IMG/VR virus record: IMGVR_UViG_3300042861_001045
Coordinates: 1 to 20,917 of that record
From: a virus
Reading direction: 5' to 3' (one strand)
DNA: 20,917 bases
Below are positions 6,965 to 13,255 of this stretch, one piece after another. The position numbers were made by a program, and so were the translations under genes. How positions within the stretch are numbered: the first letter of the stretch is position 1; the number at the start of each line of letters is the position of its first letter. A model generated the notes under the pieces. The model ran no database searches. It saw only the letters and a program-made list of their open reading frames with translations, and was not told the DNA's origin.

Positions 6965-7243
6965 ATGAAAACGCTCTATTTCCAATACGGCGGTAAAGTC
7001 AGCGACTGTTGGGATTGGTGGTCTGCTGAGTTGAGTATAGTCACGGATAAATCAGAGGCGCAGCTATTAATTGACCTATTCAGACTACTCGACGCCTATG
7101 AACACGACACTATAACCAGCGAAGAGCAAAACGAGCTAGACACCATCGAAGCGAAGATTGCATGCGACGGTTTCTACTTTGCCGACCGTCTCGAGGACTT
7201 GCCCCTTCTTAAATACGGCTTCTTGCTGTGCAGCTGCGATTAA
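6965..7243 (+). CDS. Hypothetical protein, tandem paralog A
   Basis: 92 residues of unknown function. The start at ATG 6965 is chosen over an upstream in-frame ATG at 6890, because it follows ACGAGGT and exactly matches the start of its tandem copy at 7285. It begins MKTLYFQYGGKVSDCWDWW and ends YGFLLCSCD, with a central acidic segment (TSEEQNELDTIEAKIACDGF, about 51-70). The copy at 7285 shares MKTLYFQY, the SxEQxELDxIEAxIAxxGFYFAD block, LEDLP-type wording and the C-terminal SCD. No known domain is recognised. Confidence 0.72.
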   Translation: MKTLYFQYGGKVSDCWDWWSAELSIVTDKSEAQLLIDLFRLLDAYEHDTITSEEQNELDTIEAKIACDGFYFADRLEDLPLLKYGFLLCSCD

Positions 7244-7284
7244 GTTGATACTATGCAGCACCTACCGCCAAACGAGGTAAAACG

Positions 7285-7563
7285 ATGAAAACGCTCTATT
7301 TCCAATACGACAACAAGATCACCGATTGCAGGTTTGTGTGGGCCGCTGAGTTGGGCGCAGTTGCAGACCGGTTGATAGTGCGACCATTGCTCGACCTACT
7401 CGACTCCTATGAATACGGCACCCTGACCAGCAAAGAGCAAGACGAGCTAGACGCCATCGAAGCGAGGATTGCACGTTGTGGTTTCTACTTTGCCGATTGC
7501 ATCGAGGACTTGCCCGGTCCCGCCAAATACGACGTTGTTGATGAAGGCGACAGCTGCGATTAA
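7285..7563 (+). CDS. Hypothetical protein, tandem paralog B
   Basis: 92 residues, the second copy of the 6965 gene, diverged but collinear: MKTLYFQYDNKITDCRFVW, SKEQDELDAIEARIARCGFY (about 51-70), FADCIEDLPGPAKYDVV, ending GDSCD. The function is unknown. The same ACGAGGTAAAACG ribosome region precedes the ATG. Its own promoter is deleted, leaving TTGATACTATGCAGCACC only, so it should be read through from paralog A. Both copies keep open frames, which suggests selection on both. Confidence 0.72.
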   Translation: MKTLYFQYDNKITDCRFVWAAELGAVADRLIVRPLLDLLDSYEYGTLTSKEQDELDAIEARIARCGFYFADCIEDLPGPAKYDVVDEGDSCD

Positions 7564-7564
7564 G

Positions 7565-7611
7565 TTGATACTATGCAGCACCCACACGCTATGGTATAAT
7601 AAGCGTGTGGG
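7565..7611 (+). promoter_or_regulatory. Extended -10 promoter inside a perfect inverted repeat
   Basis: TTGATA (7565-7570), 24 bases, then TATAAT at 7595-7600 within ATGGTATAAT. Perfect 10-base arms CCCACACGCT (7581-7590) and AGCGTGTGGG (7602-7611) enclose an 11-base loop in the same geometry as at 6893-6939 but with different arm sequence. Confidence 0.72.
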
Positions 7612-7646
7612 ATCTCTACTAAACAACAAAGCAAATGGTGAATGAA

Positions 7647-7775
7647 ATGAACGTGCACAATCATCCGCGTGGAACAATATGCGTAGAGCGATACACCAAC
7701 GACGGGTTTGAGTGGTTGGCATTGTATGACCAACGCAGCTATAAAGAATGGTTAGGTTGCTTTTCCGTAGTGTAA
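7647..7775 (+). CDS. Hypothetical 42-residue protein
   Basis: The ATG at 7647 follows GGTGA at about five bases; an in-frame ATG at 7635 would add four residues but has a weaker ribosome site. The sequence starts MNVHNHPRGTICVERYTNDG and ends WLGCFSVV, with several aromatic residues. It is the first gene after the 7595 promoter and is followed by the 7825 gene. It has no recognised family. The opposite-strand frame overlapping it is not credible. Confidence 0.5.
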   Translation: MNVHNHPRGTICVERYTNDGFEWLALYDQRSYKEWLGCFSVV

Positions 7776-7824
7776 ACACGACAATGATAGTAAAAATGAT
7801 CCGCCCACTAAATGAGGAAATGAA

Positions 7825-8382
7825 ATGACTAGACAGACTAGAACACCAAGGCAGACCAAGAAATCGACCGAGGACGCAAAGGAGGTATTCAAGATGAACG
7901 AAGAGCGCATGAACGAGTTGTTGGATAGCATACCCGAAGATGAGAGTGTTGATATTGACGACTTGCCAGAAGGCGAGTACACAATGGAGGACCTCAAGTC
8001 CCTCGGTGTTGTTGATAGTGATGACGACCAGATCGAGAATGACAACATCAGAGATCCGGAGGACGACACCGAGATCGTTGGTTCGATGCCGCGATTGCGT
8101 GAGCCAGAATACCGCGCCAAGTTGGTGAAAGTGACCACTGCAGCAGGAGGCAAGAGCCTGTGCAACGGCGACCCAATTGCGTTACAACTGCAAGGCAAGA
8201 GCCTCGACGATGTTTACGAGGTAGGCTCACAATTCCTTGAGGTCACCGTTGACGCTCTGAAAGAGAAATACGGCCATCTGAATCCGGGCCAGCAACGCAT
8301 GAACATCGGTAACCGAATGAGGGGGTTGATCAAGAAACGTGACCGTGAAGCAGCCGAGTTGATAAAAGACACTGTTGAGTGA
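7825..8382 (+). CDS. Conserved phage protein, KYGHLNPG-type paralog 2, acidic N-terminus
   Basis: 185 residues; the ATG at 7825 follows GAGGA (7814-7818). Residues 1-20 are basic (TRQTRTPRQTKK). Residues about 25-88 are strongly acidic (IPEDESVDIDDLPEGEYTME, DSDDDQIEND) and probably disordered. The C-terminal module (94-172) matches paralog 1 closely: EYRAKL, KSLCNGDPIAL, LDDVYEVG, LKEKYGHLNPGQQRM and GNRMRGLIKK. The function is unknown. The added acidic arm could mimic DNA or bind a partner, which is inference. It is the largest of the three copies here. Confidence 0.85.
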   Translation: MTRQTRTPRQTKKSTEDAKEVFKMNEERMNELLDSIPEDESVDIDDLPEGEYTMEDLKSLGVVDSDDDQIENDNIRDPEDDTEIVGSMPRLREPEYRAKLVKVTTAAGGKSLCNGDPIALQLQGKSLDDVYEVGSQFLEVTVDALKEKYGHLNPGQQRMNIGNRMRGLIKKRDREAAELIKDTVE

Positions 8383-8393
8383 AGCCCGAGAAA

Positions 8394-8436
8394 AGCGATC
8401 GAGCCGGAATCGCCACCGATGCCCGACCCGATCGCT
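8394..8436. repeat. Inverted repeat in a GC-rich spacer
   Basis: Perfect 8-base arms AGCGATCG (8394-8401) and CGATCGCT (8429-8436) in the 135-base spacer 8383-8517. The spacer looks more GC-rich than its neighbours and carries no credible gene. It has no T-run, so it is not an intrinsic terminator. Confidence 0.45.
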
Positions 8437-8517
8437 CCCGTCCGACGACGAGCCTCCGGAATACCTCCCGAGCCGCTCGCGTCCGCACCCGACACCGACC
8501 ACCGAAGAGGAACTCAA

Positions 8518-8730
8518 ATGAAATGTTATTACAAAGCAAAAGTGTTAGCCGCAACCAATCACAGAGGGAAGCGAGTTAAAATCGTTAACGTAACATACAA
8601 CCATAGCAGGTCGCCAATATTGATAAGTTGGGATTACGACTACAATTCGCTTGGTGAGTTAATGCGAACGAAAGGTTTGGCCCCGATGTTCGAAGATGGC
8701 GAGTGGGCCTATTACGAAGAGCTTATTTGA
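8518..8730 (+). CDS. Hypothetical protein, 70 residues
   Basis: The ATG at 8518 follows AGAGGA; the longer frame from 8419 runs through the GC-rich spacer and lacks a ribosome site. The sequence begins MKCYYKAKVLAATNHRGKRV and continues IVNVTYNHSRSPILISWDYDYN, then a short helix (LGELMRTKGLAPMFEDGEW). The basic, beta-rich first half might bind nucleic acid, but no family is recognised. The TGA stop lies in the upstream element of the 8756 promoter. Confidence 0.68.
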   Translation: MKCYYKAKVLAATNHRGKRVKIVNVTYNHSRSPILISWDYDYNSLGELMRTKGLAPMFEDGEWAYYEELI

Positions 8731-8767
8731 TATAGACGACGGCACCGGACTGTGGTATACTGGTGCC
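8727..8767 (+). promoter_or_regulatory. Extended -10 promoter with flanking inverted repeat
   Basis: TTGATA (8727-8732), 23 bases, then TGTGGTATACT with -10 at 8756-8761. Six-base arms GGCACC (8741-8746) and GGTGCC (8762-8767) flank the -10 region. It drives the chain of small genes starting at 8787. Confidence 0.65.
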
Positions 8768-8786
8768 TCACAGAAGGAGACAAGCA

Positions 8787-9023
8787 ATGATAATTTTGCA
8801 ACCCGCGTACGGTAGAAAGTACAAGACAATGGAAGAGATCCTCACGGATTGGTTTGATGGTAAGGACTTCAAGATAGAGCGTGGTCCGTACACGTCATCA
8901 CGCGATTATTGGGACCTCACGAACCAATTCGGTCTGGTGATGCTGCTGCTGAATAACCATTTAGTGCAAGCACCGGAGCCGGAATACGAAGCCGATCCTG
9001 AAATCAGCCAAACGAGGCACTAA
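8787..9023 (+). CDS. Hypothetical protein, 78 residues
   Basis: The ATG at 8787 follows AAGGAGA. The sequence begins MIILQPAYGRKYKTMEEILT, continues DWFDGKDFKIERGPYTSSRD and YWDLTNQFGLVMLLLNNHLV, and ends with an acidic stretch (EPEYEADPEIS). It looks like a compact alpha/beta domain with an acidic tail. No family is recognised. It is the first gene of a run of small, closely spaced or overlapping genes up to 10436. Confidence 0.7.
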   Translation: MIILQPAYGRKYKTMEEILTDWFDGKDFKIERGPYTSSRDYWDLTNQFGLVMLLLNNHLVQAPEPEYEADPEISQTRH

Positions 9024-9024
9024 A

Positions 9025-9192
9025 ATGTACAGAAAGCAAACGTATTTTGATCCACGCGATCCCAATTATGACGGTCCCGAGGACGACGAAGATCTTGACA
9101 ACAACGAGCCAGAAGAATACGACGATTGTTGGACAGACAACCCAGCAGATGATTACATCATGACCGACCGCGAGTTGCGGGGTGATTTCTGA
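9025..9192 (+). CDS. Small very acidic protein, 55 residues
   Basis: The ATG at 9025 follows ACGAGGCACTAAA. The sequence begins MYRKQTYFDPRDPNYDGPED and ends TDRELRGDF. Residues 11-45 are dominated by Asp and Glu (DDEDLDNNEPEEYDD), with no hydrophobic core, so it is probably disordered. Small acidic phage proteins can act as DNA mimics against host enzymes, but nothing here proves it. The stop overlaps the next start by one base (TGATG). Confidence 0.6.
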   Translation: MYRKQTYFDPRDPNYDGPEDDEDLDNNEPEEYDDCWTDNPADDYIMTDRELRGDF

Positions 9193-9359
9193 TGAAAGGC
9201 CCAGCTGAGCAAGTGCACGAGTTGTTAGCAAGGAACAAGATGGACTACTACCGGCAACAAGGCTTAACACAGAAATCAGCACTAAATCACGCGATCAGAT
9301 TCTTGATGGCAAACGGCTACACGGCAGAGAGAGCCAGAAAAATGCTGGAGCAACCATGA
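9192..9359 (+). CDS. Hypothetical helical protein, 55 residues
   Basis: It starts at the TGATG overlap with the previous gene and ends ATGA overlapping the next, so all three are probably translated together. The sequence is MKGPAEQVHELLARNKMDYY, then RQQGLTQKSALNHAIRFLMA and a short basic helix ending KMLEQP. It appears all-helical, with a TQKSALNHAIRFLMANGYTAE segment reminiscent of small DNA-binding helices. No family assignment is possible. Confidence 0.6.
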   Translation: MKGPAEQVHELLARNKMDYYRQQGLTQKSALNHAIRFLMANGYTAERARKMLEQP

Positions 9360-9553
9360 CATACGAAATCACTTACACCAAGACCAAGACAACGCCTAAC
9401 CAAATCAGGATACTCGCGTCAGACGGCACCTATTCATTAGCGTGTTATTTCACCGAGGACCAGATAAAAAATGAACGTGATCGCGTTATGCGGGATATTA
9501 AATACATCACTGACCAGCTGAGGAAATTCCATGAAATTGGAAAACGTCAATAA
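9356..9553 (+). CDS. Hypothetical protein, 65 residues
   Basis: It overlaps the previous gene by four bases (ATGA) and the next by 23. The sequence begins MTYEITYTKTKTTPNQIRIL, a beta-rich start, and continues CYFTEDQIKNERDRVMRDIK, a charged helix to the C-terminus (FHEIGKRQ). The function is unknown. The arrangement implies translational coupling. Confidence 0.6.
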   Translation: MTYEITYTKTKTTPNQIRILASDGTYSLACYFTEDQIKNERDRVMRDIKYITDQLRKFHEIGKRQ

Positions 9554-9722
9554 AAAGATTCACACGCTTTATTACATGGCCGGGTTGCTGCAAGACGAAA
9601 AAACCGTCTTCACCGGTACCGACGAGGAAATGGTACACTTGAACAACTCGATCGAGTTTGTTGAGGGGTGGTTGGGGTACTACCAAGAGCAACGTAAAAG
9701 TATGATGAGCAGAGGAGAATAA
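9531..9722 (+). CDS. Hypothetical protein, 63 residues
   Basis: The ATG at 9531 lies after GAGGAAATTCC inside the end of the previous gene. The sequence is MKLENVNKKIHTLYYMAGLL, then DEKTVFTGTDEEMVHLNNSI and EFVEGWLGYYQEQRKSMMSR, and is probably two helices joined by a short loop. No family is recognised. Confidence 0.6.
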   Translation: MKLENVNKKIHTLYYMAGLLQDEKTVFTGTDEEMVHLNNSIEFVEGWLGYYQEQRKSMMSRGE

Positions 9723-9723
9723 T

Positions 9724-9936
9724 ATGAACGAGAAAATTGTTATCCACTGTGATGCTTGCAACGGCACATCTGTGCTACATGAGCAAATCATCAAACCCCC
9801 GCAGGGGGAACATCTGACCATGACAGAGGTGGCTAATAGGTCAAAAAAGGAGACAATTAAATACGATGCTTACATCTACAATCACTACAGGATGGTGTGC
9901 AAGGATTGCGGGCATATAGTGCAGTATTGGGTATAA
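9724..9936 (+). CDS. Small zinc-ribbon protein, 70 residues
   Basis: The ATG at 9724 follows AGGAGAATAAT, one base after the previous stop. Two cysteine pairs, Cys9/Cys12 (CDAC) and Cys59/Cys62 (CKDC), suggest a zinc ribbon closed around a charged middle segment. It ends GHIVQYWV. Zinc ribbons of this size in phages may bind nucleic acid or host proteins; no specific role can be assigned. Confidence 0.68.
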   Translation: MNEKIVIHCDACNGTSVLHEQIIKPPQGEHLTMTEVANRSKKETIKYDAYIYNHYRMVCKDCGHIVQYWV

Positions 9937-9953
9937 ACGCAGGAGGAAGAACA

Positions 9954-10436
9954 GTGGGTGAAGATTTAGCAGCATATGAACAAATCACCGAGTTGTTGAA
10001 TGTTGCAATGACAAGAGAGGTGACGCCAGCAGAAATGTTTGCCAAGATCCTCCGATGTATTGAGCAGATCACCAAAGAAATGGCGGAGTTGAAAGCAAGA
10101 TCGTACCATTTAGACGCACGATTGGGTGAAGACGCTAAAACTAAGGCACTGGCGGCATTGCGCAGTCAAGAACGCGAAAAAGATGAAAGCCCGCAACGAG
10201 GGCCAATACCCGGACATACCTATAGCCAATCACAAAAAGCCAAGATATACAGGGCCAAATACGGCAGAGAAGCACCGGAAGATCGCATTAAAGCACAAGA
10301 AAAAGAATGTGGGAGATGCGGCGTTATGAAACCGTTTCATGACTACCACGTTAATTCAAGAAACGCCGATGGCAAAGATACGCAATGTAAAGTGTGTAAA
10401 ATAGCTTACAAAAAACGAGTCGCCGCACAGCGTTGA
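9954..10436 (+). CDS. Helical protein with C-terminal zinc knuckle (GTG start)
   Basis: A GTG start at 9954 is chosen because AGGAGGA lies just upstream; the earlier in-frame ATG at 9897 is buried in the previous gene without a ribosome site. This gives 160 residues. Residues 1-55 are helical (EQITELLNVAM, KILRCIEQITKEMAELKARS), 56-115 are charged and basic, and 119-148 carry CGRC...CKVC (Cys119, 122, 145, 148) with MKPFHDYHVN between. This CxxC-MKP-CKVC module also occurs at 13699 and resembles the N-terminus of the HNH-TerS protein. It is often found on phage HNH nucleases, but no HNH motif is present here. DNA binding is plausible. Confidence 0.7.
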   Translation: MGEDLAAYEQITELLNVAMTREVTPAEMFAKILRCIEQITKEMAELKARSYHLDARLGEDAKTKALAALRSQEREKDESPQRGPIPGHTYSQSQKAKIYRAKYGREAPEDRIKAQEKECGRCGVMKPFHDYHVNSRNADGKDTQCKVCKIAYKKRVAAQR

Positions 10437-10479
10437 TACTATGCACAGTACCCACGCTGTGGTATACTAACGATGTGGG
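10433..10479 (+). promoter_or_regulatory. Extended -10 promoter with partial inverted repeat
   Basis: TTGATA (10433-10438) containing the TGA stop of the previous gene, 24 bases, then TGTGGTATACT with -10 at 10463-10468. CCCAC (10451-10455) and GTGGG (10475-10479) pair, while the inner arm bases do not. The palindrome GGGACGTCCC follows. Confidence 0.65.
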
Positions 10480-10510
10480 GACGTCCCACTAACGCAATGA
10501 GGATTTTGAA

Positions 10511-10765
10511 ATGGACGAATTTGAAGTAATGAGCAAGATCGAAAATCTCGAAGGACAAGTGAAAGATGCCAAAAGCAGCAGTAATTACTGGAGCCAGAAG
10601 CACACTGAATTATCGGCAGAAATGGAGTCGTTACACTGTTTGATCGACCTGCTACCCAATTCACCGCCGCGTAAATCCGACGCTCCGGACGGCGAAGAAT
10701 GGAGAGCAATAACATACAGCGTCCAGAACCGACTAGCTGCTTGGATCGCGACCCGCTTGAAATAA
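10511..10765 (+). CDS. Hypothetical coiled-coil protein, 84 residues
   Basis: The ATG at 10511 follows ATGAGGATTTTGAA. The sequence begins MDEFEVMSKIENLEGQVKDA, a heptad-like helix through about residue 45 (SAEMESLHCLIDLL), then a Pro-rich loop (PNSPPRKSDAPDGEEW) and a C-terminal helix (VQNRLAAWIATRLK). It looks like a small oligomerising protein. No family is recognised. It is the only gene of its promoter unit before the 10766-11000 spacer. Confidence 0.65.
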   Translation: MDEFEVMSKIENLEGQVKDAKSSSNYWSQKHTELSAEMESLHCLIDLLPNSPPRKSDAPDGEEWRAITYSVQNRLAAWIATRLK

Positions 10766-10786
10766 ATTTGCACGAGCAAGCGCCCA

Positions 10787-10810
10787 ACCAGTGTGGCGGG
10801 TAACACTGGT
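10787..10810. other. Hairpin in the spacer after the 10511 gene
   Basis: Perfect 8-base arms ACCAGTGT and ACACTGGT enclose an 8-base loop, 22 bases after the stop of the 10511 gene. There is no T-run, so it is either a factor-dependent end, an mRNA 3' stabiliser or an operator. The rest of the spacer up to 10923 shows nothing convincing. Confidence 0.45.
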
Positions 10811-10923
10811 CCTAGAACAGAGTGCAGACAATGTACGCCATGTGGTGTCTCCTCCTGAATACGCGGATCTAGGCGGTACTGTTGCCGACTCAACAGACTT
10901 TATAATCCTGACCTGTAGCATGC

Positions 10924-10952
10924 TTGACTAAGACGATCAGTCATGATATAAT
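10924..10952 (+). promoter_or_regulatory. Strong sigma70-type promoter for the helicase unit
   Basis: TTGACT (10924-10929), a 17-base spacer and TATAAT (10947-10952): one of the best matches to consensus in the window. CTGGG-ggcgat-CCCAG follows near the expected transcript start as a possible 5' hairpin. It drives the 11001 gene and the overlapping helicase. Confidence 0.78.
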
Positions 10953-11000
10953 ACTCATCTGGGGGCGATCCCAGTTCTACAACCAACCAATGAGGTTAAC

Positions 11001-11333
11001 ATGTCCGACGAAATCAAAAAAGTACAAATCAAACCCGACCTGACCAAGTACGTTAAAGGCAAAAATGGCACTTTTCGTTCACAAGACGAAGTAGCCGAAA
11101 AGCTCGATGGCCTACACCTCGAAGAGGTTTACGGTCTGGTGTCCGGTGAATTGCAGGTTCCCGTCAGTGAGTTGAAAGACAAGTACGGTCACCTCAACCC
11201 CGGCTTGCAGCGTATGAGCCTTGGCGGACGTCTGCGTGGCGTGGCCCGCAAAGCCGAAACTGCAGCCAAGAAAGCTGCGCTAAAGGCTGAAAAAGAAGCC
11301 GCTAAAGCAGCTGCACAGCAAGAAGCCGCATAA
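11001..11333 (+). CDS. Conserved phage protein, KYGHLNPG-type paralog 3
   Basis: 110 residues; the ATG at 11001 follows ATGAGGTTAAC. Residues 34-82 hold the shared module (EKLDGLHLEEVY, LKDKYGHLNPGLQRM, GGRLRGVARK). The N-terminal part of the module seen in the other copies (KSLxNGD) is replaced by KNGTFRSQDE. The C-terminus (83-110) is an Ala/Lys/Glu helix, resembling basic tails that contact DNA. It is the first gene after a strong promoter, and its stop overlaps the helicase start (TAATG), suggesting equal expression and perhaps a shared role in DNA metabolism. Confidence 0.85.
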   Translation: MSDEIKKVQIKPDLTKYVKGKNGTFRSQDEVAEKLDGLHLEEVYGLVSGELQVPVSELKDKYGHLNPGLQRMSLGGRLRGVARKAETAAKKAALKAEKEAAKAAAQQEAA

Positions 11334-13000
11334 TGTCGGGGTCCATTTTTGGACTAATGGGAGGGGCCGGTTTACCGGCCCTTACTATTGAGGTAGACTA
11401 CAATGAAAAAACCCGATCGTTCAAAATGCGCGGCAACCCGTACCGCATCAATGATCTTCGCGGGATTCCTAATCGCAGATACGACAAACGCAATGATGTT
11501 TGGACCGCACCAAATACCTCTGCAAACGTTCGTTATCTCAAGTCAAACGCAACATTCGTCTTCACCGAAATTGCCAAGCGGCAAATCGAAGAAGCACTCG
11601 AACCGGCCAAGCAAGTCGAACTCGTTACGTGGGCATGGAAAACAAAGCCCATGGCCCACCAACAAGAAGCGCTATCAATTGCCCTGCGACGAGATTACCT
11701 TGCTCTCTTGCTCCCCACAGGAACTGGCAAAACGAAGCTAGCTATTGATATAGCAGCCGTTCGTTATGAACGCAAAGAAATCGATCGTCTGATATTGTTG
11801 GTCCCTGCCTCCCTTCAATTGAACTGGCAAGAAGAATTTGAGACTCATTGCCACGTCGATTACACTTTTGATCGCGGTAACGGACTCAAAATATCAAGTT
11901 TTACGATTGAAGGTTTAGGAATAACCAAATCAGGGTTCGAAAAAGCGCTAGCATTATGCGGCAAACGCACCATGATTGTGGCCGATGAATCAACCAAAAT
12001 CAAAAACCCCGACGCTGTACGCACCCAACGTGCTATTCACATCGCGCAAAAATGTAAATACCGGCATATTATGTCGGGTACACCAATCACCAAAGGCCCT
12101 CAAGATTTATATAGCCAATTCGAATTCATGAGTCCATCGCTGTTTGGACGTAGCAATTACGTCAGTTTTCGCAACCGTTATTGTGTGATGGGCGGCTACC
12201 AAAATCGTGAGGTTATCGGCTATGACAATATGGAGGAATTGCTTGAAATCGCTGCTTCGTGTTCTTATCAAGTTGACAAAAGGACGGTTTTACCAGACCT
12301 CCCCGACAAAGTATACACCCAACGTTACTGCAAGCCAACAAGCGAACAGGCTACTTTGTTTAAAGAGATACGAAAAAATCGTGAAACCTTGACCGAAAAT
12401 GGGGTGATTACCGCAAAGAACGTTCTGGAAAGAATGTTGAGGCTGCAAAGTGTTTGCGGTGGATTCGTAAACGTCGAAACGGATGCAGGAAAAGTATCAA
12501 CTCCCGTTGGCAAGACTAACCCCAAAATTAATTTGTTGATGGAGTTCCTCGACGAGTTCGATGAACCGGCACTTATTTGGACTCCGTACATTTCTGAAAT
12601 CAAAACCATAGGAGCGGTACTTGAAAAAAGATACGGAAATAACAATGTGGGCTATTTATACGGCGATATTGATCGTGACGCTCGTCAGCGGTATGTTAAT
12701 AGTCTTCAACGAGGTTCTATCAGATACATCGTCGGAAACCCCAGCACCGGAGGAATCGGCCTCACAATGACGGCAGCAAAAGCTGCTATTTACTTCACCA
12801 ATTCATATAACTACATCGACCGAGTTCAGTCCGAAGACCGCATACACCGCAAAGGACAAACGGATAAAGTTCTAATTGTCGATTTCATTATGGAGAACAC
12901 AGTAGACGAAGTTGTGATGATGGCGTTAAAAGCTAAGTCGGACGTATCTGATTTCATACGCGACAATCTTCAGTTGATTCTTGATAATAACGTAATATAG
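11333..13000 (+). CDS. SNF2/DEAD-like superfamily II helicase
   Basis: 555 residues. Residues about 18-75 (FKMRGNPYRIND, RRYDKRNDVWTAP) resemble the HARP-like segment of SMARCAL1-type annealing helicases. The helicase core has a Q-like segment AHQQEAL (108-114), Walker A LPTGTGKTKLA (127-137), motif II ADES (217-220), motif III MSGTPITKG (247-255), and in the C-terminal lobe NPSTGGIGLTMTAAK and the motif VI SEDRIHRKGQTDKV. These SF2 ATPases translocate on duplex DNA and remodel forks or anneal strands; in phages they occur in replication and recombination modules. The start overlaps the previous stop by one base. A complex hairpin region follows the stop. Confidence 0.9.
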   Translation: MSGSIFGLMGGAGLPALTIEVDYNEKTRSFKMRGNPYRINDLRGIPNRRYDKRNDVWTAPNTSANVRYLKSNATFVFTEIAKRQIEEALEPAKQVELVTWAWKTKPMAHQQEALSIALRRDYLALLLPTGTGKTKLAIDIAAVRYERKEIDRLILLVPASLQLNWQEEFETHCHVDYTFDRGNGLKISSFTIEGLGITKSGFEKALALCGKRTMIVADESTKIKNPDAVRTQRAIHIAQKCKYRHIMSGTPITKGPQDLYSQFEFMSPSLFGRSNYVSFRNRYCVMGGYQNREVIGYDNMEELLEIAASCSYQVDKRTVLPDLPDKVYTQRYCKPTSEQATLFKEIRKNRETLTENGVITAKNVLERMLRLQSVCGGFVNVETDAGKVSTPVGKTNPKINLLMEFLDEFDEPALIWTPYISEIKTIGAVLEKRYGNNNVGYLYGDIDRDARQRYVNSLQRGSIRYIVGNPSTGGIGLTMTAAKAAIYFTNSYNYIDRVQSEDRIHRKGQTDKVLIVDFIMENTVDEVVMMALKAKSDVSDFIRDNLQLILDNNVI

Positions 13001-13004
13001 CTTC

Positions 13005-13049
13005 GGGTGCGGGAACCTTTTTTAACGGTTCAATAAAACGACCGCACCC
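13005..13049 (+). terminator. Nested stem-loop after the helicase gene
   Basis: Outer arms GGGTGCGG (13005-13012) and CCGCACCC (13042-13049); inner arms GAACC (13013-13017) and GGTTC (13027-13031), with TTTTTTAAC in the inner loop. It starts four bases after the helicase stop. No T-run follows, so it is an imperfect intrinsic terminator and may instead protect the mRNA 3' end. Confidence 0.5.
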
Positions 13050-13059
13050 ACCCTTTCAA

Positions 13060-13115
13060 TGACCACGGCACTTTTATCTTTTCTGGGGCGGATTGATCGA
13101 AGATCGTCGTGGTCA
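13060..13115. repeat. Long-looped inverted repeat TGACCACG/CGTGGTCA
   Basis: Perfect 8-base arms at 13060-13067 and 13108-13115 with a 40-base loop, inside the 255-base spacer between the helicase and the next gene. The function is unknown. Confidence 0.5.
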
Positions 13116-13133
13116 CCCATTTCGGAAAAACAA

Positions 13134-13157
13134 TGTTAACAGAAATGTTTCACAACA
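13134..13157. promoter_or_regulatory. Possible operator upstream of the 13204 promoter
   Basis: The perfect palindrome TGTTAACA (13134-13141) is followed by a second TGTT-tcac-AACA (13146-13157). Two TGTT/AACA dyads in 24 bases, 24 bases before a -35 box, fit a paired binding site for a dimeric regulator. No cognate repressor is visible in the window. Confidence 0.35.
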
Positions 13158-13180
13158 GCGGCGTTCCGGTGGATTTGGGC

Positions 13181-13209
13181 TTGACGCCGCCGAACGAGTG
13201 TGGTATACT
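13181..13209 (+). promoter_or_regulatory. Sigma70-type promoter
   Basis: TTGACG (13181-13186), a 17-base spacer and TATACT (13204-13209), also with TGTGG just before the -10. It drives the 13256 gene and probably the genes to 14709. Confidence 0.75.
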
Positions 13210-13255
13210 ACATGTGTCGGGGATATCCGGCGTAATCAATAACAAGGTGAACAAA

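Larger units (their letters stand above)
6965..7583 (+). repeat. Tandem duplication, 320-base period
   Basis: Coding and flanking DNA repeat with a constant offset of 320 bases: the starts at 6965 and 7285, and the block GCAGCTGCGATTAAGTTGAT and following bases around 7231-7262 and 7551-7582. The promoter between the copies has been lost: after CTATGCAGCACC at 7251-7262 the palindrome and -10 box are missing. Confidence 0.75.

Noticed and set aside
6893-7611. CRISPR-like array from the repeated TTGATACTATGCAGCA blocks
   Set aside because: The blocks are separated by genes rather than uniform short spacers, and each precedes a -10 box or its remnant.
8214-8554. Minus-strand frames over the GC-rich spacer
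   Set aside because: They are explained by GC-rich sequence lacking stop codons, and conflict with the 7825 and 8518 genes.
10787-10923. Possible tRNA or small RNA in the spacer
   Set aside because: There is one simple hairpin only; no cloverleaf, anticodon arm or CCA-type end could be built.
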